DNA from: Treponema vincentii
GTDB lineage: Bacteria > Spirochaetota > Spirochaetia > Treponematales > Treponemataceae
DNA length: 64,000 bases
Direction: 5' to 3'
NCBI RefSeq assembly: GCF_010365865.1
Contig: NZ_CP048020.1
Span: 2,480,001 to 2,544,000 of the forward strand
Shown here: positions 26,104 to 36,458 of the stretch, piece after piece
Numbering within the stretch: the stretch's first letter is position 1
Layout of the letters: each line of letters begins with the position of its first letter
Notes under the pieces: generated by a model
The model's input: only the letters and a program-made list of their open reading frames with translations
Told to the model about the DNA's origin: nothing
The model's database searches: none
Position numbers and translations under genes: made by a program

Positions 26104-27700
26104 ACACCTGAATTCTATCTTTCATTAAATTACGTAATAAGTCATCACCAATTTTTGAAGTCAACAAATGCCACTCATTTAAGGTTTCATCCGTAACTTT
26201 TTCTTGCTTATTAATCCTTTCAATAATATCCATCAATCTTGTTCTTGCAAATTCCCCAATTGTATTATGCATAAAAAAATTGGTGTTATACATTTCACCA
26301 ATATTTCCAGCAAAACTTTCCTTGTCTGCTTTTAATTCTGTTATTCTACCATTTTCTTTCTCAAGATAAATAATGTAATCATTTGTCAAATCAGAAAGCA
26401 AAAACGGTGAATGAGTAGCAAATACAAGGGTAAATCGTTTATCTGGATTGAAAGTTCCGTCATTCATAGAAATCAAATAATTCTTTACTTCTTTATATGC
26501 ATTTATATAATCATTTATAAAAGTTCTGCACCACTCAGGATGCAAATAGGCTTCAGGCTCATCTATATACCACCAAAAGCCGTCAGTTTGGATCATTGAG
26601 TGAAGAATTTCATATCTGTACTTCAAAGAACGCCATTCACCATCGCTTAAATTATACAAAAACCTAACTGGTAGAGATTCATTTGAATAACCATTAAAAT
26701 ACAAAAGAGAACTAAGACCAGTTTCTACAAATCGACTTTTCCGCATTTCCTTATCAAATGCTTCTAAGAATTCGAATATCATTGATTCACAATCGTGAAT
26801 TGTTTTTTCTACTTCTGCTATTTGAGAAATTTTCATTTCTTTATGAAGAAATAAATTTTGTATTTTTTGTATTTCATCTACAATTTCTGGAGCATAAGTT
26901 GTATAGACAAAATTTTCTAAAAAAGATTGCAAATCAATATTATCCTCGTTCATCTGTTGTTCAAATATATAAGCTGCTTCATCATAAGTGTTATCTTGAA
27001 AAGTATGAAGCAGAAAATATGACAATAAATCTGTTTTTAGCCATAATTTCAGTTCAAATATATTCTCATTCTGAAACATCGATTTTCGATTACCTGTAGC
27101 CATTAATTCAATTTCATTATCGAAATTCCAAATTTCAACAGAAAAATGTGTAAAGAGTTTGCCATCTACAACTCCGTCATATAAAATAGGAGTTTCTGTA
27201 TAGAACTTTACAATATTTTTTCTAAAATCGAAATCAGGTATTCGCATATTCTTGTGACTTACACAGCAAGTTGAAGGACTAAATTCATAATAGCTATCAG
27301 AATCCAATAAAATACTTTCACTATCGAGAAAAATATTGCATTTTATTGAAGAGGCAAAATTTCCATTTTTGTCTTTTAATAGATAAAACTTTTTTATTTC
27401 GACGTTGCTCGCATTGGTTCCAGCCATTATTTCAAGCAAGGTTGATTTTCCACAGCCATTTTTACCGCATAAAACTTTTAAATTGACCTGCTCATGTGTG
27501 AATAAATCAACAAAATCATCTTTTGTTTCTAAACGCACGAAGGAACTATCATCTTCCTTATATTGCCAATCAACAAGCTTATATGGGGGATAAAAACAAT
27601 ACCCCTGTTCCTTGAAAATTGTGTATTCATGAATATAAAAGAATATCAGTTCGGCAGAATAGAAATCAAAATCTACTTGCTTCTTGGTGAAAATACTCAT
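26081..27700 (-). CDS. AAA/ABC-type ATPase, PtuA-like (Septu-type defence)
   Basis: 539 residues of the SMC/ABC-related AAA_21 class. Walker A GKNGCGKSTLLEIM is near residue 79, followed by a long middle region with helical segments (about 200-330), a signature NLSDGEWRSLKYR, Walker B FWWYIDEPEAYLHPEW and the switch HSPFLLSDL. All ATPase elements look intact. It is followed by an overlapping HNH nuclease gene, the arrangement of Septu (PtuA-PtuB). TTGACA near 27735 is a candidate -35. No reverse transcriptase is present, so this is not a retron. The AT-rich pair sits between an ABC remnant and intergenic sequence, as expected for an inserted island. Confidence 0.8.
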   Translation of the reverse strand: MSIFTKKQVDFDFYSAELIFFYIHEYTIFKEQGYCFYPPYKLVDWQYKEDDSSFVRLETKDDFVDLFTHEQVNLKVLCGKNGCGKSTLLEIMAGTNASNVEIKKFYLLKDKNGNFASSIKCNIFLDSESILLDSDSYYEFSPSTCCVSHKNMRIPDFDFRKNIVKFYTETPILYDGVVDGKLFTHFSVEIWNFDNEIELMATGNRKSMFQNENIFELKLWLKTDLLSYFLLHTFQDNTYDEAAYIFEQQMNEDNIDLQSFLENFVYTTYAPEIVDEIQKIQNLFLHKEMKISQIAEVEKTIHDCESMIFEFLEAFDKEMRKSRFVETGLSSLLYFNGYSNESLPVRFLYNLSDGEWRSLKYRYEILHSMIQTDGFWWYIDEPEAYLHPEWCRTFINDYINAYKEVKNYLISMNDGTFNPDKRFTLVFATHSPFLLSDLTNDYIIYLEKENGRITELKADKESFAGNIGEMYNTNFFMHNTIGEFARTRLMDIIERINKQEKVTDETLNEWHLLTSKIGDDLLRNLMKDRIQVYEKNRII

Positions 27701-27757
27701 AGATGTATTGTACTATACTATAGGGTACCTCTTGTCAATACAAAAAAATACGACAAG

Positions 27758-27850
27758 CTACCGAATCAGACGGCTTATTCTTTGCATATCGATAAAATCC
27801 AAGCCACTGGTTGGTTCATCTAAAATAATCATCGGGATATTCTGCACATG
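27758..27850 (-). pseudogene. ABC ATPase Walker B remnant
   Basis: The minus strand encodes NIPMIILDEPTSGLDFIDMQ followed by RISRLIR and a stop, the Walker B/D-loop of an ABC ATPase, resembling ECF-type ATPases. No Walker A is present. It is the stump of a transporter gene next to the Septu-like pair. Confidence 0.7.
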
Positions 27851-27883
27851 GCGGTACTGATATGTTGAGGATTTTCAGAAGCA

Positions 27884-28350
27884 ACGTTTTGCCGGGGGCA
27901 AAACTTGCAAGTTTAAGCGGCATTGCCGCTTAAACGTTGGCACGAATGCCGCGCGTATTAAGCAGAAACAAGTTTGACACCGGTCAAACTTGTGTTCAGC
28001 GAAGTACATGGACGTACTTCGCTGAACGAGCAACGCCGTAGATACCCCTCTCTCCAGCGCTTTTGCAAATAGATGGTGCAGATACGAGGCGCGAGCGCAA
28101 ATTACCCGCAGACACGGTATAAAATGTACCTCCCTGTACATTTTATACCTACGTGTTTGCAGGGCAAACACACTGCTGCGTGAAACTACCACCATCCATG
28201 GCTGTTCTGCATCTCCAGCACTTTTGAAAATAGGCGATGCAGATGCTAGGAGCGTACAAAAAATACCCGCAGGCGTACTTGTTGTACGTCGAGGACTGTT
28301 TTTTGTTAAGCGACAACGCAGATGCGCCGCATATTTTCAAAAGTATCCTT
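27884..28350. repeat. Array of perfect hairpins with internal direct repeats
   Basis: Successive hairpins: GTTTTGCC/GGCAAAAC (27886-27904), GTTTAAGCGGC/GCCGCTTAAAC (27911-27935), ACAAGTTTGAC/GTCAAACTTGT (27968-27993), a 14-bp stem with loop ATGGAC (27994-28027), a 14-bp stem with loop CTCCCT (28116-28149), GTGTTTGC/GCAAACAC (28153-28171). A ~65-bp segment at about 28049 recurs at about 28211 (CTCCAGC.CTTTTG..). ACTTTTGAAAATA at 28220 is inverted at 28332. No coding sense is evident. Confidence 0.8.
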
Positions 28351-28377
28351 GTAAATTTGTGGAAAGGATTGTACAAT
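28349..28377 (+). promoter_or_regulatory. Candidate galM promoter
   Basis: TTGTAA (28349-28354), 17 nt, TACAAT (28372-28377), about 45 nt before the galM start. Confidence 0.45.
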
Positions 28378-28422
28378 AAATACCAGCGTTTACTTTTTTG
28401 CAGGTAACTTTGGGCAGGTAGT

Positions 28423-29478
28423 ATGGAAGTAAAGAAAGAGCGGTTCGGGATGCTGTCATCGGGAGATGCGGTATCGATTTTTACGGTTTCTAATGGCACA
28501 ATGTCGTTTTCGGCAATCGATTACGGCTGCTGTATTACCGCGATTTTATTACCCGCAGCAAAGGGCGGATATGACGATATCGTGCTCGGCTATTCAACGC
28601 TCGAAGGGTATATCCGTAATAAGCCTTATTTCGGTTCTATTGTCGGGCGATGTGCAGGTCGTATTTCAAATGCCCGCTTTTCTATAGAAGAAAAATGCTA
28701 TACACTGACCCGCAATGACGGCGGAAGACATTGTTTGCATGGCGGTTATCCTCTGTATGGCAAGCAGTTGTGGCAAGCGGAACCTATTTCCGGCAGTGAT
28801 GAGGCGGGTATCCGTTTTTCCAGAATAAGTCCTAACGGAGAGCAAGGCTTTCCCGGCGAAGTTCAGCTTACCGTTTCGTATACCCTCAACAAAAACAATA
28901 CTATCACGCTTCGGTACGAGGCACATACAACAAAAACAACCCCAATCAGTCTAACAAATCATACGTATTTTAATCTGAACCCTGCGGGGATGCAGGATGA
29001 TGGAAGTTATGTTTCGGTGTTGAATCATCAAGTTCAGCTTTTGGCAAGTCGCTATGCAGAGGTCGACGCTTTGCTTATACCGACCGGCACGCTGGTGCCC
29101 GTAGCAGGGACGCCGTTCGATTTCCGTACGCCGAAGTTGTTATCACAGGATTTTGCTCAATTGAAAAACGGCTATGACGATACATGGCTGCTTGATGCGG
29201 ATGGTGCGGACGATGTTCCGCTTGCTGCGGTTGTAACGGAGCCGACGACAGGCAGAACGCTGCGTATTTATTCAACACAGCCGGCAATTACGATGTATAC
29301 CGGAAACTTTTTAAACGGAGAGCAGGGTAAAAACGGCGATGTGTATAACAAGCATTCCGGCGTGTGCTTTGAAACTCAGCATATACCGGATTCGCCCAAT
29401 CATCCAGCGTTCCCTTCCGTATGGGTTCAGCCCGGCGAAGCGTATCGGCACGAAACGCAGTGGCGCTTTACGGTTTAG
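28423..29478 (+). CDS. galM: Aldose 1-epimerase (galactose mutarotase)
   Basis: 351 residues. The family hallmarks are present: NGTMSFSAIDYGCCITAILL, VGRCAGRISNARF, RHCLHGG, the catalytic histidine in SLTNHTYFNL and the catalytic glutamate in CFETQHIPDSPNHP. It interconverts alpha and beta anomers of hexoses in the cytoplasm. AGGT precedes the ATG. The gene is on the same strand as, and 65 bp ahead of, the V-ATPase operon but has no known functional link. A hairpin array lies just upstream. Confidence 0.93.
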   Translation: MEVKKERFGMLSSGDAVSIFTVSNGTMSFSAIDYGCCITAILLPAAKGGYDDIVLGYSTLEGYIRNKPYFGSIVGRCAGRISNARFSIEEKCYTLTRNDGGRHCLHGGYPLYGKQLWQAEPISGSDEAGIRFSRISPNGEQGFPGEVQLTVSYTLNKNNTITLRYEAHTTKTTPISLTNHTYFNLNPAGMQDDGSYVSVLNHQVQLLASRYAEVDALLIPTGTLVPVAGTPFDFRTPKLLSQDFAQLKNGYDDTWLLDADGADDVPLAAVVTEPTTGRTLRIYSTQPAITMYTGNFLNGEQGKNGDVYNKHSGVCFETQHIPDSPNHPAFPSVWVQPGEAYRHETQWRFTV

Positions 29479-29543
29479 TAGAGGACTGATAGAATAGAAA
29501 TTGATCGAATCGATATATACGATATAAGAGAGGTGAGTTGATT

Positions 29544-30158
29544 ATGGAAGTTCAGTTACAGGATCTTGTTGAAAAGATCAAGCAGGACGGTATTGCTTCT
29601 GCTGAACAGCAAGCTGCGGGTATCATTGCCGAAGCGGAGAAAAAGGCAAAGGCTATCGTTGCGGATGCGGAAAAAGAGGCTGAAACCTTGTTGAAGAAGA
29701 CTGAAGTCGAATCCCAACGGTTTACAAACGCTTCGGAGGCTGCCGTTAAACAGGCTTGCCGCAATGCGCTCATCGCCTTTAGAGAAGGAGTTACCGCTTC
29801 TCTCGATGCCCTCATCAAAGCGGAAACCGCAGCGGCATATAACAGCGATGTACTCAAAACGCTGATTCCCGAAGCGGTAAAGGGTTGGATTAAAACAAAC
29901 GAAGCCGATATTTCCATTATTCTGTCCCCTGAAGATGCTAAAAAGCTGGAAAGTGCTTTGCTCGCTGCGTTTAAGAAAGAGGTTGAAAAAGGCATCGAGG
30001 TTAAATCCGATGCACAGCTTGCAGGCGGCTTTAGAATTGGGGTAAAGGACGGTTCGGCATACTATGATTTTTCTGCAGAAGCGGTTGCCGATTTGTTTTC
30101 CGCCTATATCAGCTCACGCGCTGCACGCCTGTTGAAGGATGCGGTAAAGGAGTTATAA
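29544..30158 (+). CDS. atpE: V-type ATP synthase subunit E
   Basis: About 204 residues. The N-terminal ~70 residues form a long Ala/Glu/Lys-rich coiled coil (AAGIIAEAEKKAKAIVADAE) and the C-terminal part is a compact domain, as in the V/A-type peripheral stalk subunit E. It anchors the catalytic head to the membrane part. GAGGTGAG precedes the ATG at 29544 with suitable spacing; the TTG two codons upstream is too close. It is the first gene of the spirochaetal V-ATPase operon; its stop codon overlaps the ribosome site of the next gene. Confidence 0.9.
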   Translation: MEVQLQDLVEKIKQDGIASAEQQAAGIIAEAEKKAKAIVADAEKEAETLLKKTEVESQRFTNASEAAVKQACRNALIAFREGVTASLDALIKAETAAAYNSDVLKTLIPEAVKGWIKTNEADISIILSPEDAKKLESALLAAFKKEVEKGIEVKSDAQLAGGFRIGVKDGSAYYDFSAEAVADLFSAYISSRAARLLKDAVKEL

Positions 30159-30161
30159 GGA

Positions 30162-30707
30162 GTGGCTTCATACTATTATTTGATGGCTCAGCTGCCGTCA
30201 ATTATGCCGCACACCGACCCTCCGCTTTCTTACGCGCAATTTAAAGAGCTTGCCCTGCGGTTTTTAACTGAAAAAGATGCCGCCGTGCTGGAATCTTTAA
30301 CGCTCGTTCCGCCCCGCGAGGCTGTCCATACGGCTTCTGCTGTGGTGAACGAATGGTATGCGTTTGAACAAGAACTGCGGTTTGCGCTTGAACAAATACG
30401 CGCTGCAAAGCTGAAACGGGATGAGCGGATTGCTCCTGCAGAAACACCTGCTTCCGCCTTTGATATCGGCGCTATTGTGCGCGGGGTTTCCAACATCGAT
30501 GACCCCTTAGCGGCGGAACGGTATTTGCTGAATGCGCGGCTTGCGGCAGCGGATCAGCTGCGGAAACTGCATTTTTTTGATAGCGAAGCGGTTTTCGGCT
30601 ATGGAATTGTATTACTGTTGAGCGAACGGGCTTCAAAATTTAAGATGGAAACCGGCCGCACAGAATATCACTCAATTTATACACAAATTCTCGGAGAAAA
30701 GATATGA
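30162..30707 (+). CDS. DUF2764 protein of the V-ATPase operon
   Basis: 181 residues, start ASYYYLMAQLPSIM, the typical beginning of DUF2764, a family found between V-ATPase subunits E and A in spirochaetes, Bacteroidetes and chlamydiae. In overall helical character it is reminiscent of subunit C, which is otherwise missing from this operon, so a replacement role is plausible but inferred. The start is GTG, with AAAGGAG lying 9 nt upstream across the previous stop. It overlaps the A-subunit gene by 4 nt (ATGA). Confidence 0.82.
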   Translation: MASYYYLMAQLPSIMPHTDPPLSYAQFKELALRFLTEKDAAVLESLTLVPPREAVHTASAVVNEWYAFEQELRFALEQIRAAKLKRDERIAPAETPASAFDIGAIVRGVSNIDDPLAAERYLLNARLAAADQLRKLHFFDSEAVFGYGIVLLLSERASKFKMETGRTEYHSIYTQILGEKI

Positions 30708-32498
30708 GAGGAACGAAAGGAAAGGTAGTCGGTATTAACGGGAATATGGTCAGCGTTGAGTTTGACGGTCTGGTTACGTTAAACGAAGTTGGCTACGTCC
30801 ATATCGGCGACACCAAATTGAAGAGCGAGATCATCCGTATACGCGGCTCCGTTGCTCAGATGCAGGTATTCGAAATTACCAAGGGTATCCGCGTCGGTGA
30901 TGAAGTTGAGTTTACCGGAGATCTCTTGTCGGTTGAACTTGGGCCGGGACTGCTCGGCAGAGTGTATGACGGTTTGCAGAACCCGCTCCCCGACCTTGCA
31001 GAAAAGGCGGGCTACTTTTTTGGAGCGCGGTATCTATTTAAATGCGCTTCCTACCGAAGCACAGTGGGATTTTACGCCGGTTGCACAGGTCGGCGATACG
31101 CTCGTGCGCGGCGATGTGCTGGGAACCGTGCCGGAGGGGAACTTTACCCACCGGATTATGCTTCCCTTCGGTATGTACGGCACATACACGCTTTCTTCCA
31201 TTAATCCGGCGGGACAGTACACCGTACACGAAACCATTGCGGAAGTAATCGATGAACGCGGGAAAAAGTATCCGCTTACGATGAGCTTCCGCTGGCCGGT
31301 AAAGCGTGCAATCGACTGCTATGCCGAACGGCTCAAGCCCTCCGAAACGCTTGTTACCAAAATCCGCACCGTAGATACCTTCTTCCCGGTAGCAAAGGGA
31401 GGAACCTACTGTATTCCGGGGACGTTCGGTGCCGGTAAAACCGTTTTACAGCACGCAACCAGCCGTAACGCAGAGGTTGATATCGTTATCATCGCCGCCT
31501 GCGGTGAGCGCGCCGGTGAAGTTGTAGAAACCTTAAAAGAATTCCCTGAATTAACCGACCCCCGCACGGGACGTACCCTGATGGAGCGGACGGTTATCAT
31601 TTGTAATACATCGTCGATGCCGGTTGCGGCGCGCGAGGCTTCGGTTTATACCGGCGTAACCCTTGCCGAATACTACCGCCAGATGGGGCTTGACGTTCTG
31701 CTCCTTGCAGACTCCACCAGCCGCTGGGCGCAGGCTTTGCGCGAAATGTCCGGACGCTTGGAAGAAATCCCCGGTGAAGAAGCCTTCCCCGCCTACTTGG
31801 AATCCTACATTGCAGCATTCTATGAGCGCGCCGGTATTGTCCGCTTAAAGGACGGTAGCAAAGGCTCTGTAACGATCGGCGGTACGGTTTCCCCCGCAGG
31901 CGGTAACTTTGAAGAGCCGGTTACGCAGGCAACGCTAAAAGTTGTCGGTGCCTTCCACGGACTTTCCCGCGAACGCTCCGATGCCCGTAAATATCCCGCC
32001 ATCCACCCGCTCGATTCATGGTCGAAATACCCGAGCGTACTCGGCACGGCGCAGGTGGAATACGGCAGAAGGATGCTCCGCCGCGGTACCGAGGTCGAAC
32101 AGATGATGAAGGTTGTCGGTGAAGAAGGTACCAGTATGGAAGACTTTATTGTCTACTTGAAGGGAGACTTCCTCGACGCGGTTTATTTACAGCAAAACTC
32201 CTTCGATAAGGTTGACGATGCCGTTTCCGTAGAGCGCCAGCGCTATATTTACAAACTGATCCTGCGCATATTGGGTTCTCAGTTCTCCTTTAATACCAAG
32301 GATGAAGCTCGCGCATACTTTAACAAGCTGCGCCAGTCCTTTATCGACTATAACTATTCGCCGTGGGAATCGCCGGAATTTAAGCAGCACGAAGCAGCTA
32401 TTACCGGAGCGCTTTCCGATAAGGCAACAGGGCTGGATGAAAAAGCGGCAAAACTCATAAAAGAAGCGGAGGCACATCATGAAGAAAGTGTACAGTAA
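30704..32498 (+). pseudogene. atpA: V-type ATP synthase catalytic subunit A, one frameshift in this sequence
   Basis: The first frame encodes the N-terminal barrel (MRGTKGKVVGINGNMVSVEF to LAEKAGYFF). The rest (LERGIYLNALP.. to the end) lies in the +1 frame. The shift falls in a T6 run at about 31015-31021; five Ts restore AGYFLERGIYLNALP and a 597-residue protein of normal size. The catalytic P-loop GTFGAGKTVLQH, the CGERAGEV segment, LLLADSTSRWAQALREMSGR and GTVSPAGGNFEEPVT are intact. It binds and turns over ATP in the catalytic head. All neighbours in the operon are intact, so a sequencing error or programmed shift is more likely than loss of function. Confidence 0.9.
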
Positions 32499-33762
32499 GA
32501 TTGAATCTATTAACGGTTCGGTTATAACCGTCAAGGCTGAAGATGTGTCCTACGGTGAGCTTGCGCAGGTACAGACAAGCTTTGGCGCCTCGCTTGCACA
32601 GGTCAATAAGCTGGATAGAGGGCTTGTTTCACTGCAGGTATTTGCAGGCGGACGCGGCGTTTCCACCGGTGATGAAGTACGCTTCCTCGGTCGGGAAATG
32701 CAGGTAAGCTTTTCCGATGACTTACTCGGACGTATCTTTAACGGTTCGGGTGAGCCGCGCGACCAAGGCCCGATGCTCAAGGATAATATGGTAGAAATCG
32801 GCGGCCCGTCCGTAAACCCGTCCAAGCGTATTATGGCAAAGCGCATGATCAGAACCGGTATTCCGATGATCGACGTATTCAACACCCTCGTGGTTTCCCA
32901 GAAGCTACCGATTTTCTCAAGCTCCGGTGAACCCTACAACGAACTGCTCGCACGTATCGCAATGCAGGCTGAGGTTGATGTCATCGTACTCGGCGGTATG
33001 GGACTGAAATACGACGACTACCTCTATTTTAAGGACACATTGGAAGAAGCAGGCGCGCTGAGCCGCACGGTGATGTTCGTACACACCGCCGCCGACCCGA
33101 CGGTAGAATGTTTGATGATCCCCGATATGTGTCTTGCAGTTGCCGAACAGTTTGCACTCAAGGGCAAGGATGTCCTCGTCCTTTTAACCGATATGACCAA
33201 CTTCGCCGATGCGATGAAGGAAATTGCCATTATACAGGAACAGGTTCCGTCAAACCGCGGCTATCCCGGCGACCTTTACAGCCAGCTTGCCGCCCGCTAC
33301 GAAAAGGCGGTTGACTTTGACGATGCAGGTTCGGTTACCGTTCTTGCCGTTACCACCATGCCCGGCGACGACGTAACGCACCCCGTTCCCGATAACACCG
33401 GATATATCACCGAAGGTCAGTTCTATCTTAAACACGGACGCATCGAACCGTTCGGAAGTCTTTCCCGTCTCAAGCAGAACGTCAACGGCAAGACCCGCGA
33501 AGATCACCGTGCGCTCATGGATAATATGATCAAGCTCTATGCTTCCTACAAGGACACGCTTGAGAAAAAGTCGATGGGCTTTATGATGAGCGAATGGGAC
33601 GGCAAACTGCTGAAATACGGTGAACTTTTTGAATCCCGCATGATGGATTTGTCGGTGAACATTCCGCTTGAGGAAGCGCTCGATAACGGATGGAAGATTC
33701 TTTCATCCTGCTTTACTCCTGAGGAAACCGGTATTAAGTCCGATTTGATTAAAACCTTCTAG
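32479..33762 (+). CDS. atpB: V-type ATP synthase subunit B
   Basis: 427 residues, the non-catalytic nucleotide-binding subunit that alternates with A in the head. Family features: [17 protein letters not shown], the P-loop equivalent [17 protein letters not shown] (a degenerate Walker A as expected for B), [16 protein letters not shown] and [24 protein letters not shown] lies 6 nt before the ATG. The start overlaps the last 20 nt of the A-subunit gene. Order A-B-D-I-K is that of the spirochaetal operon. Confidence 0.95.
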   Translation: MKKVYSKIESINGSVITVKAEDVSYGELAQVQTSFGASLAQVNKLDRGLVSLQVFAGGRGVSTGDEVRFLGREMQVSFSDDLLGRIFNGSGEPRDQGPMLKDNMVEIGGPSVNPSKRIMAKRMIRTGIPMIDVFNTLVVSQKLPIFSSSGEPYNELLARIAMQAEVDVIVLGGMGLKYDDYLYFKDTLEEAGALSRTVMFVHTAADPTVECLMIPDMCLAVAEQFALKGKDVLVLLTDMTNFADAMKEIAIIQEQVPSNRGYPGDLYSQLAARYEKAVDFDDAGSVTVLAVTTMPGDDVTHPVPDNTGYITEGQFYLKHGRIEPFGSLSRLKQNVNGKTREDHRALMDNMIKLYASYKDTLEKKSMGFMMSEWDGKLLKYGELFESRMMDLSVNIPLEEALDNGWKILSSCFTPEETGIKSDLIKTF

Positions 33763-33828
33763 CCCAAGGATGCGCAGAACAATCCCACTGCGGATTAATG
33801 CGTTTCCTTCTAATTATAAGGAATAGCG

Positions 33829-34446
33829 ATGGCTATTAAACTGACGAAAAACGAGCTGAAAAATCAAAAAGAATCGCTTAAGATGTTCCAGCGGTACTTG
33901 CCGACGCTTCAGCTTAAAAAACAGCAGCTGCAAACCGAAATACGCACGATTGAGACGCATGCAAAAGAGGTTCGGCTGAACCGAGACGCGCTGCACAAGG
34001 AGTTTGAGCAGTGGATTGCCGTCTTCGGTGAAGCGGGAGTCTTTACACCTGAAATCCTCAAGGTGAAAGAAGTGCGTACCTCGACGGGAAATATTGCCGG
34101 TGTTTCGATACCGGTATTTTCCGGGGCGGACTTTGAACGCAGCAGCTACGATCTTTTTACAACGCCGCTCTGGCTCGACATTGCTTGCGACCGGATGGAG
34201 CGGGTTTTATCGCTCGATCTTGAAGCCCAAATCCTCGACGAACAGGTTGCACGGCTCAACAACGAACTGCGTACCACAACGCAGCGGGTCAACTTGTTTG
34301 AAAAGGTAAAGATACCGGAAACAAAGCGGAACATCAAAAAAATTTCCGTGTATCTGGGAGATCAGCAGGTAGCGGCGGTTGTGCGCGGGAAGATTTCCAA
34401 GAAAAACTTGGAAAAGAACGCTCCGGATGAGGAGGAAACAGCATGA
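33829..34446 (+). CDS. atpD: V-type ATP synthase subunit D (central rotor)
   Basis: 205 residues. Long N- and C-terminal helices ([20 protein letters not shown].., [20 protein letters not shown]) form the antiparallel coiled coil of the rotating stalk; the middle is a short loop domain. AAGGA lies about 7 nt before the ATG. The stop overlaps the start of the I-subunit gene (ATGA). It transmits torque between the proteolipid ring and the A3B3 head. Confidence 0.92.
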   Translation: MAIKLTKNELKNQKESLKMFQRYLPTLQLKKQQLQTEIRTIETHAKEVRLNRDALHKEFEQWIAVFGEAGVFTPEILKVKEVRTSTGNIAGVSIPVFSGADFERSSYDLFTTPLWLDIACDRMERVLSLDLEAQILDEQVARLNNELRTTTQRVNLFEKVKIPETKRNIKKISVYLGDQQVAAVVRGKISKKNLEKNAPDEEETA

Positions 34447-36404
34447 TTTTACCGATGAAAAAACTGACGCTCCTTGTGCTGGATTCTCAGAAAAAGGCAG
34501 CGTTAAAAACACTGCGGAACTTCGGTGCGGTGCATATCGAAAAGGAAGCCGCTTCAAGCGATACCTTGACGGAATTGCAGAACACGTATGCGAGATTGCA
34601 GCAAGCGGAAGCATTGATTACCGAATCGCAGCCGAAAAAAGCTGAAAAAACAAAGACTGAAACGCTTACGTTGAATCGGAATGACTTATTGCAGGCAGTT
34701 GACGAGATCCTTGAGCTTAAAGACCAAGAATCAAATACACGAGCTGCAATCAATAAGCTGACCGGCGACATCGAAGCATACAATGCTTGGGGGGATTTTG
34801 ATCCCGAAGATATACGCAGCTTTGAAGAAAACAGCATCTATTTGACGATGGGCGAGCTTCCGGAAAAGTCATATACAGCATTGCCTGAAACGATTAAAAC
34901 GGTACGGCTTACAGGCGGCAAAAAAACAGTCCGCTTTGCGATAGTGTCCGAAACCGCAGATGTTCCTGCCGATTTGCCGTCCGATTTTAGTCCGCTTATT
35001 TTACCGGATATGCGGCTGTCGGCAATGCATACCGAAAGGGAACGGCTGCAAAAACAGCTGCCCTCATTCAAAGCAAAGATTGGGGCACGAACTGAATTGC
35101 TTGCGCCGCTCAAGGCAGAGGCAAAAAAGCTTGCAAAAGAGATTGAGTTTGAAAGCGTCCGTGCCGGTATGGAAGTAATTCCGCTTGAGGAAGATACGGC
35201 AGCTGCCGGTTCTTCCGTAACGGTTAATGCGTCTGATGTGGGTAATACCGCTGCTGCCGTTTCCGGCAACCCGATTAGCAGCACTGCCGGGAATGCCGAA
35301 AAAGAGCCGATACGGCTTGCACGGCTCTCCGGTTATATTCTTGCTGAAAAACAAGCTGATTTTGCAGGTCTTGCAAAGGCAAACGGCTGGGCATTTATTT
35401 CAGATGATCCTGCTGAAGAAGATGCCGTTCCGACTGCCATGCGGCATAACCGGTTTGTACAGCTGCTTACCCCGCTGACGGACTTCCTCGGTACCGTGCC
35501 GGGCTACCGCGAACCCGATATTTCGCTGTGGTTCCTGCTCTTTTTCGGTATCTTCTTTGCAATGATTTTCGGGGACGCAGGCTACGGCGGCATCCTCGTG
35601 ATCTTATCGCTCATCGGAATCGTCAAAGCAAAAGCGAAGGAGCAGCCCGCTCCGCTTGCCATGCAGATGTTCCTTTACCTCGGTGTCCTCACCGTTATCT
35701 GGGGGACTGCAACCTGCAACTGGTTCGGTATCTCGGTGGAGTACATCCCCGCATGGCTGAAAAACCTGTCCGTACCGGCTATCTCGAACGTAACGGAAGA
35801 GAGCATCAGAAATGCCAACTTGATGCAGTTCTGCTTTACGCTCGGGCTTATTCAGCTGACAATCGGGCATATCATCTCGATTGTGCGGAATATCCGTTCT
35901 CCGCAGATACTGGGACACATTGGCTCCATTGCGATGCTCTGCGGAATGTATGTCGTGGTACTCAGCCTTGTCGTCAGCGCCGAGCGGTACCAGATTAACC
36001 AACCGGTACTGATTGCAGTAGGTGGCGGCTTTGCGCTTAACTTTATTTTTTCAAATTATCAAACCGGTATCGGGCAGAGTATCGTGGACAGTCTTAAAAA
36101 TATCATCACGATGTTCTTAGGGGTGGTAAACGTCTTTGCCGATATCATGAGCTATATCCGTCTTTGGGCAGTCGGGCTTGCAGGTTCTGCAATCAGCGCG
36201 ACAGTCAACCAAATGGCGGGACCGGCGCTCGGCAGCTTCCTCATCTTTTTGGGTGTGCTGCTGTTATTCTTCGGACACGGGTTGAACTATATTATGAACG
36301 TACTTTCGGTTATCGTACACGGAGTGCGGCTTAATACATTAGAGTTTTCAAACCATGTCGGGTTAACGTGGGCAGGGTTCAAATACGAACCTTTTGCAGA
36401 ATAA
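34443..36404 (+). CDS. atpI: V-type ATP synthase subunit I (a-subunit type)
   Basis: 653 residues. The N-terminal ~330 are cytoplasmic, coiled-coil rich ([20 protein letters not shown]-like) with a low-complexity Ala/Ser/Thr insert at about 260-290. The C-terminal half holds seven to eight membrane helices ([38 protein letters not shown]) including the arginine in [12 protein letters not shown], needed for ion passage. It forms the half channels beside the K ring. ATGA-coupled to subunit D. Length is usual. Confidence 0.93.
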   Translation: MILPMKKLTLLVLDSQKKAALKTLRNFGAVHIEKEAASSDTLTELQNTYARLQQAEALITESQPKKAEKTKTETLTLNRNDLLQAVDEILELKDQESNTRAAINKLTGDIEAYNAWGDFDPEDIRSFEENSIYLTMGELPEKSYTALPETIKTVRLTGGKKTVRFAIVSETADVPADLPSDFSPLILPDMRLSAMHTERERLQKQLPSFKAKIGARTELLAPLKAEAKKLAKEIEFESVRAGMEVIPLEEDTAAAGSSVTVNASDVGNTAAAVSGNPISSTAGNAEKEPIRLARLSGYILAEKQADFAGLAKANGWAFISDDPAEEDAVPTAMRHNRFVQLLTPLTDFLGTVPGYREPDISLWFLLFFGIFFAMIFGDAGYGGILVILSLIGIVKAKAKEQPAPLAMQMFLYLGVLTVIWGTATCNWFGISVEYIPAWLKNLSVPAISNVTEESIRNANLMQFCFTLGLIQLTIGHIISIVRNIRSPQILGHIGSIAMLCGMYVVVLSLVVSAERYQINQPVLIAVGGGFALNFIFSNYQTGIGQSIVDSLKNIITMFLGVVNVFADIMSYIRLWAVGLAGSAISATVNQMAGPALGSFLIFLGVLLLFFGHGLNYIMNVLSVIVHGVRLNTLEFSNHVGLTWAGFKYEPFAE

Positions 36405-36458
36405 TTAAATAAGAAGAACAACTTCTTATCGAGTAGATTATAAACTTGGAGGATTTCA

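Noticed and set aside
26081-27700. Retron or OLD-type (Gabija) reading of the ATPase
   Set aside because: No reverse transcriptase or TOPRIM domain; the partner is an HNH nuclease, as in Septu.
27911-27940. attC site in the hairpin cluster
   Set aside because: The stem GTTTAAGCGGC/GCCGCTTAAAC is perfect and short-looped, without the bulges and core boxes of attC.
27875-28195. A 106-codon minus-strand frame
   Set aside because: It is read through consecutive hairpins; no family features and the sequence is better explained as a structural repeat.
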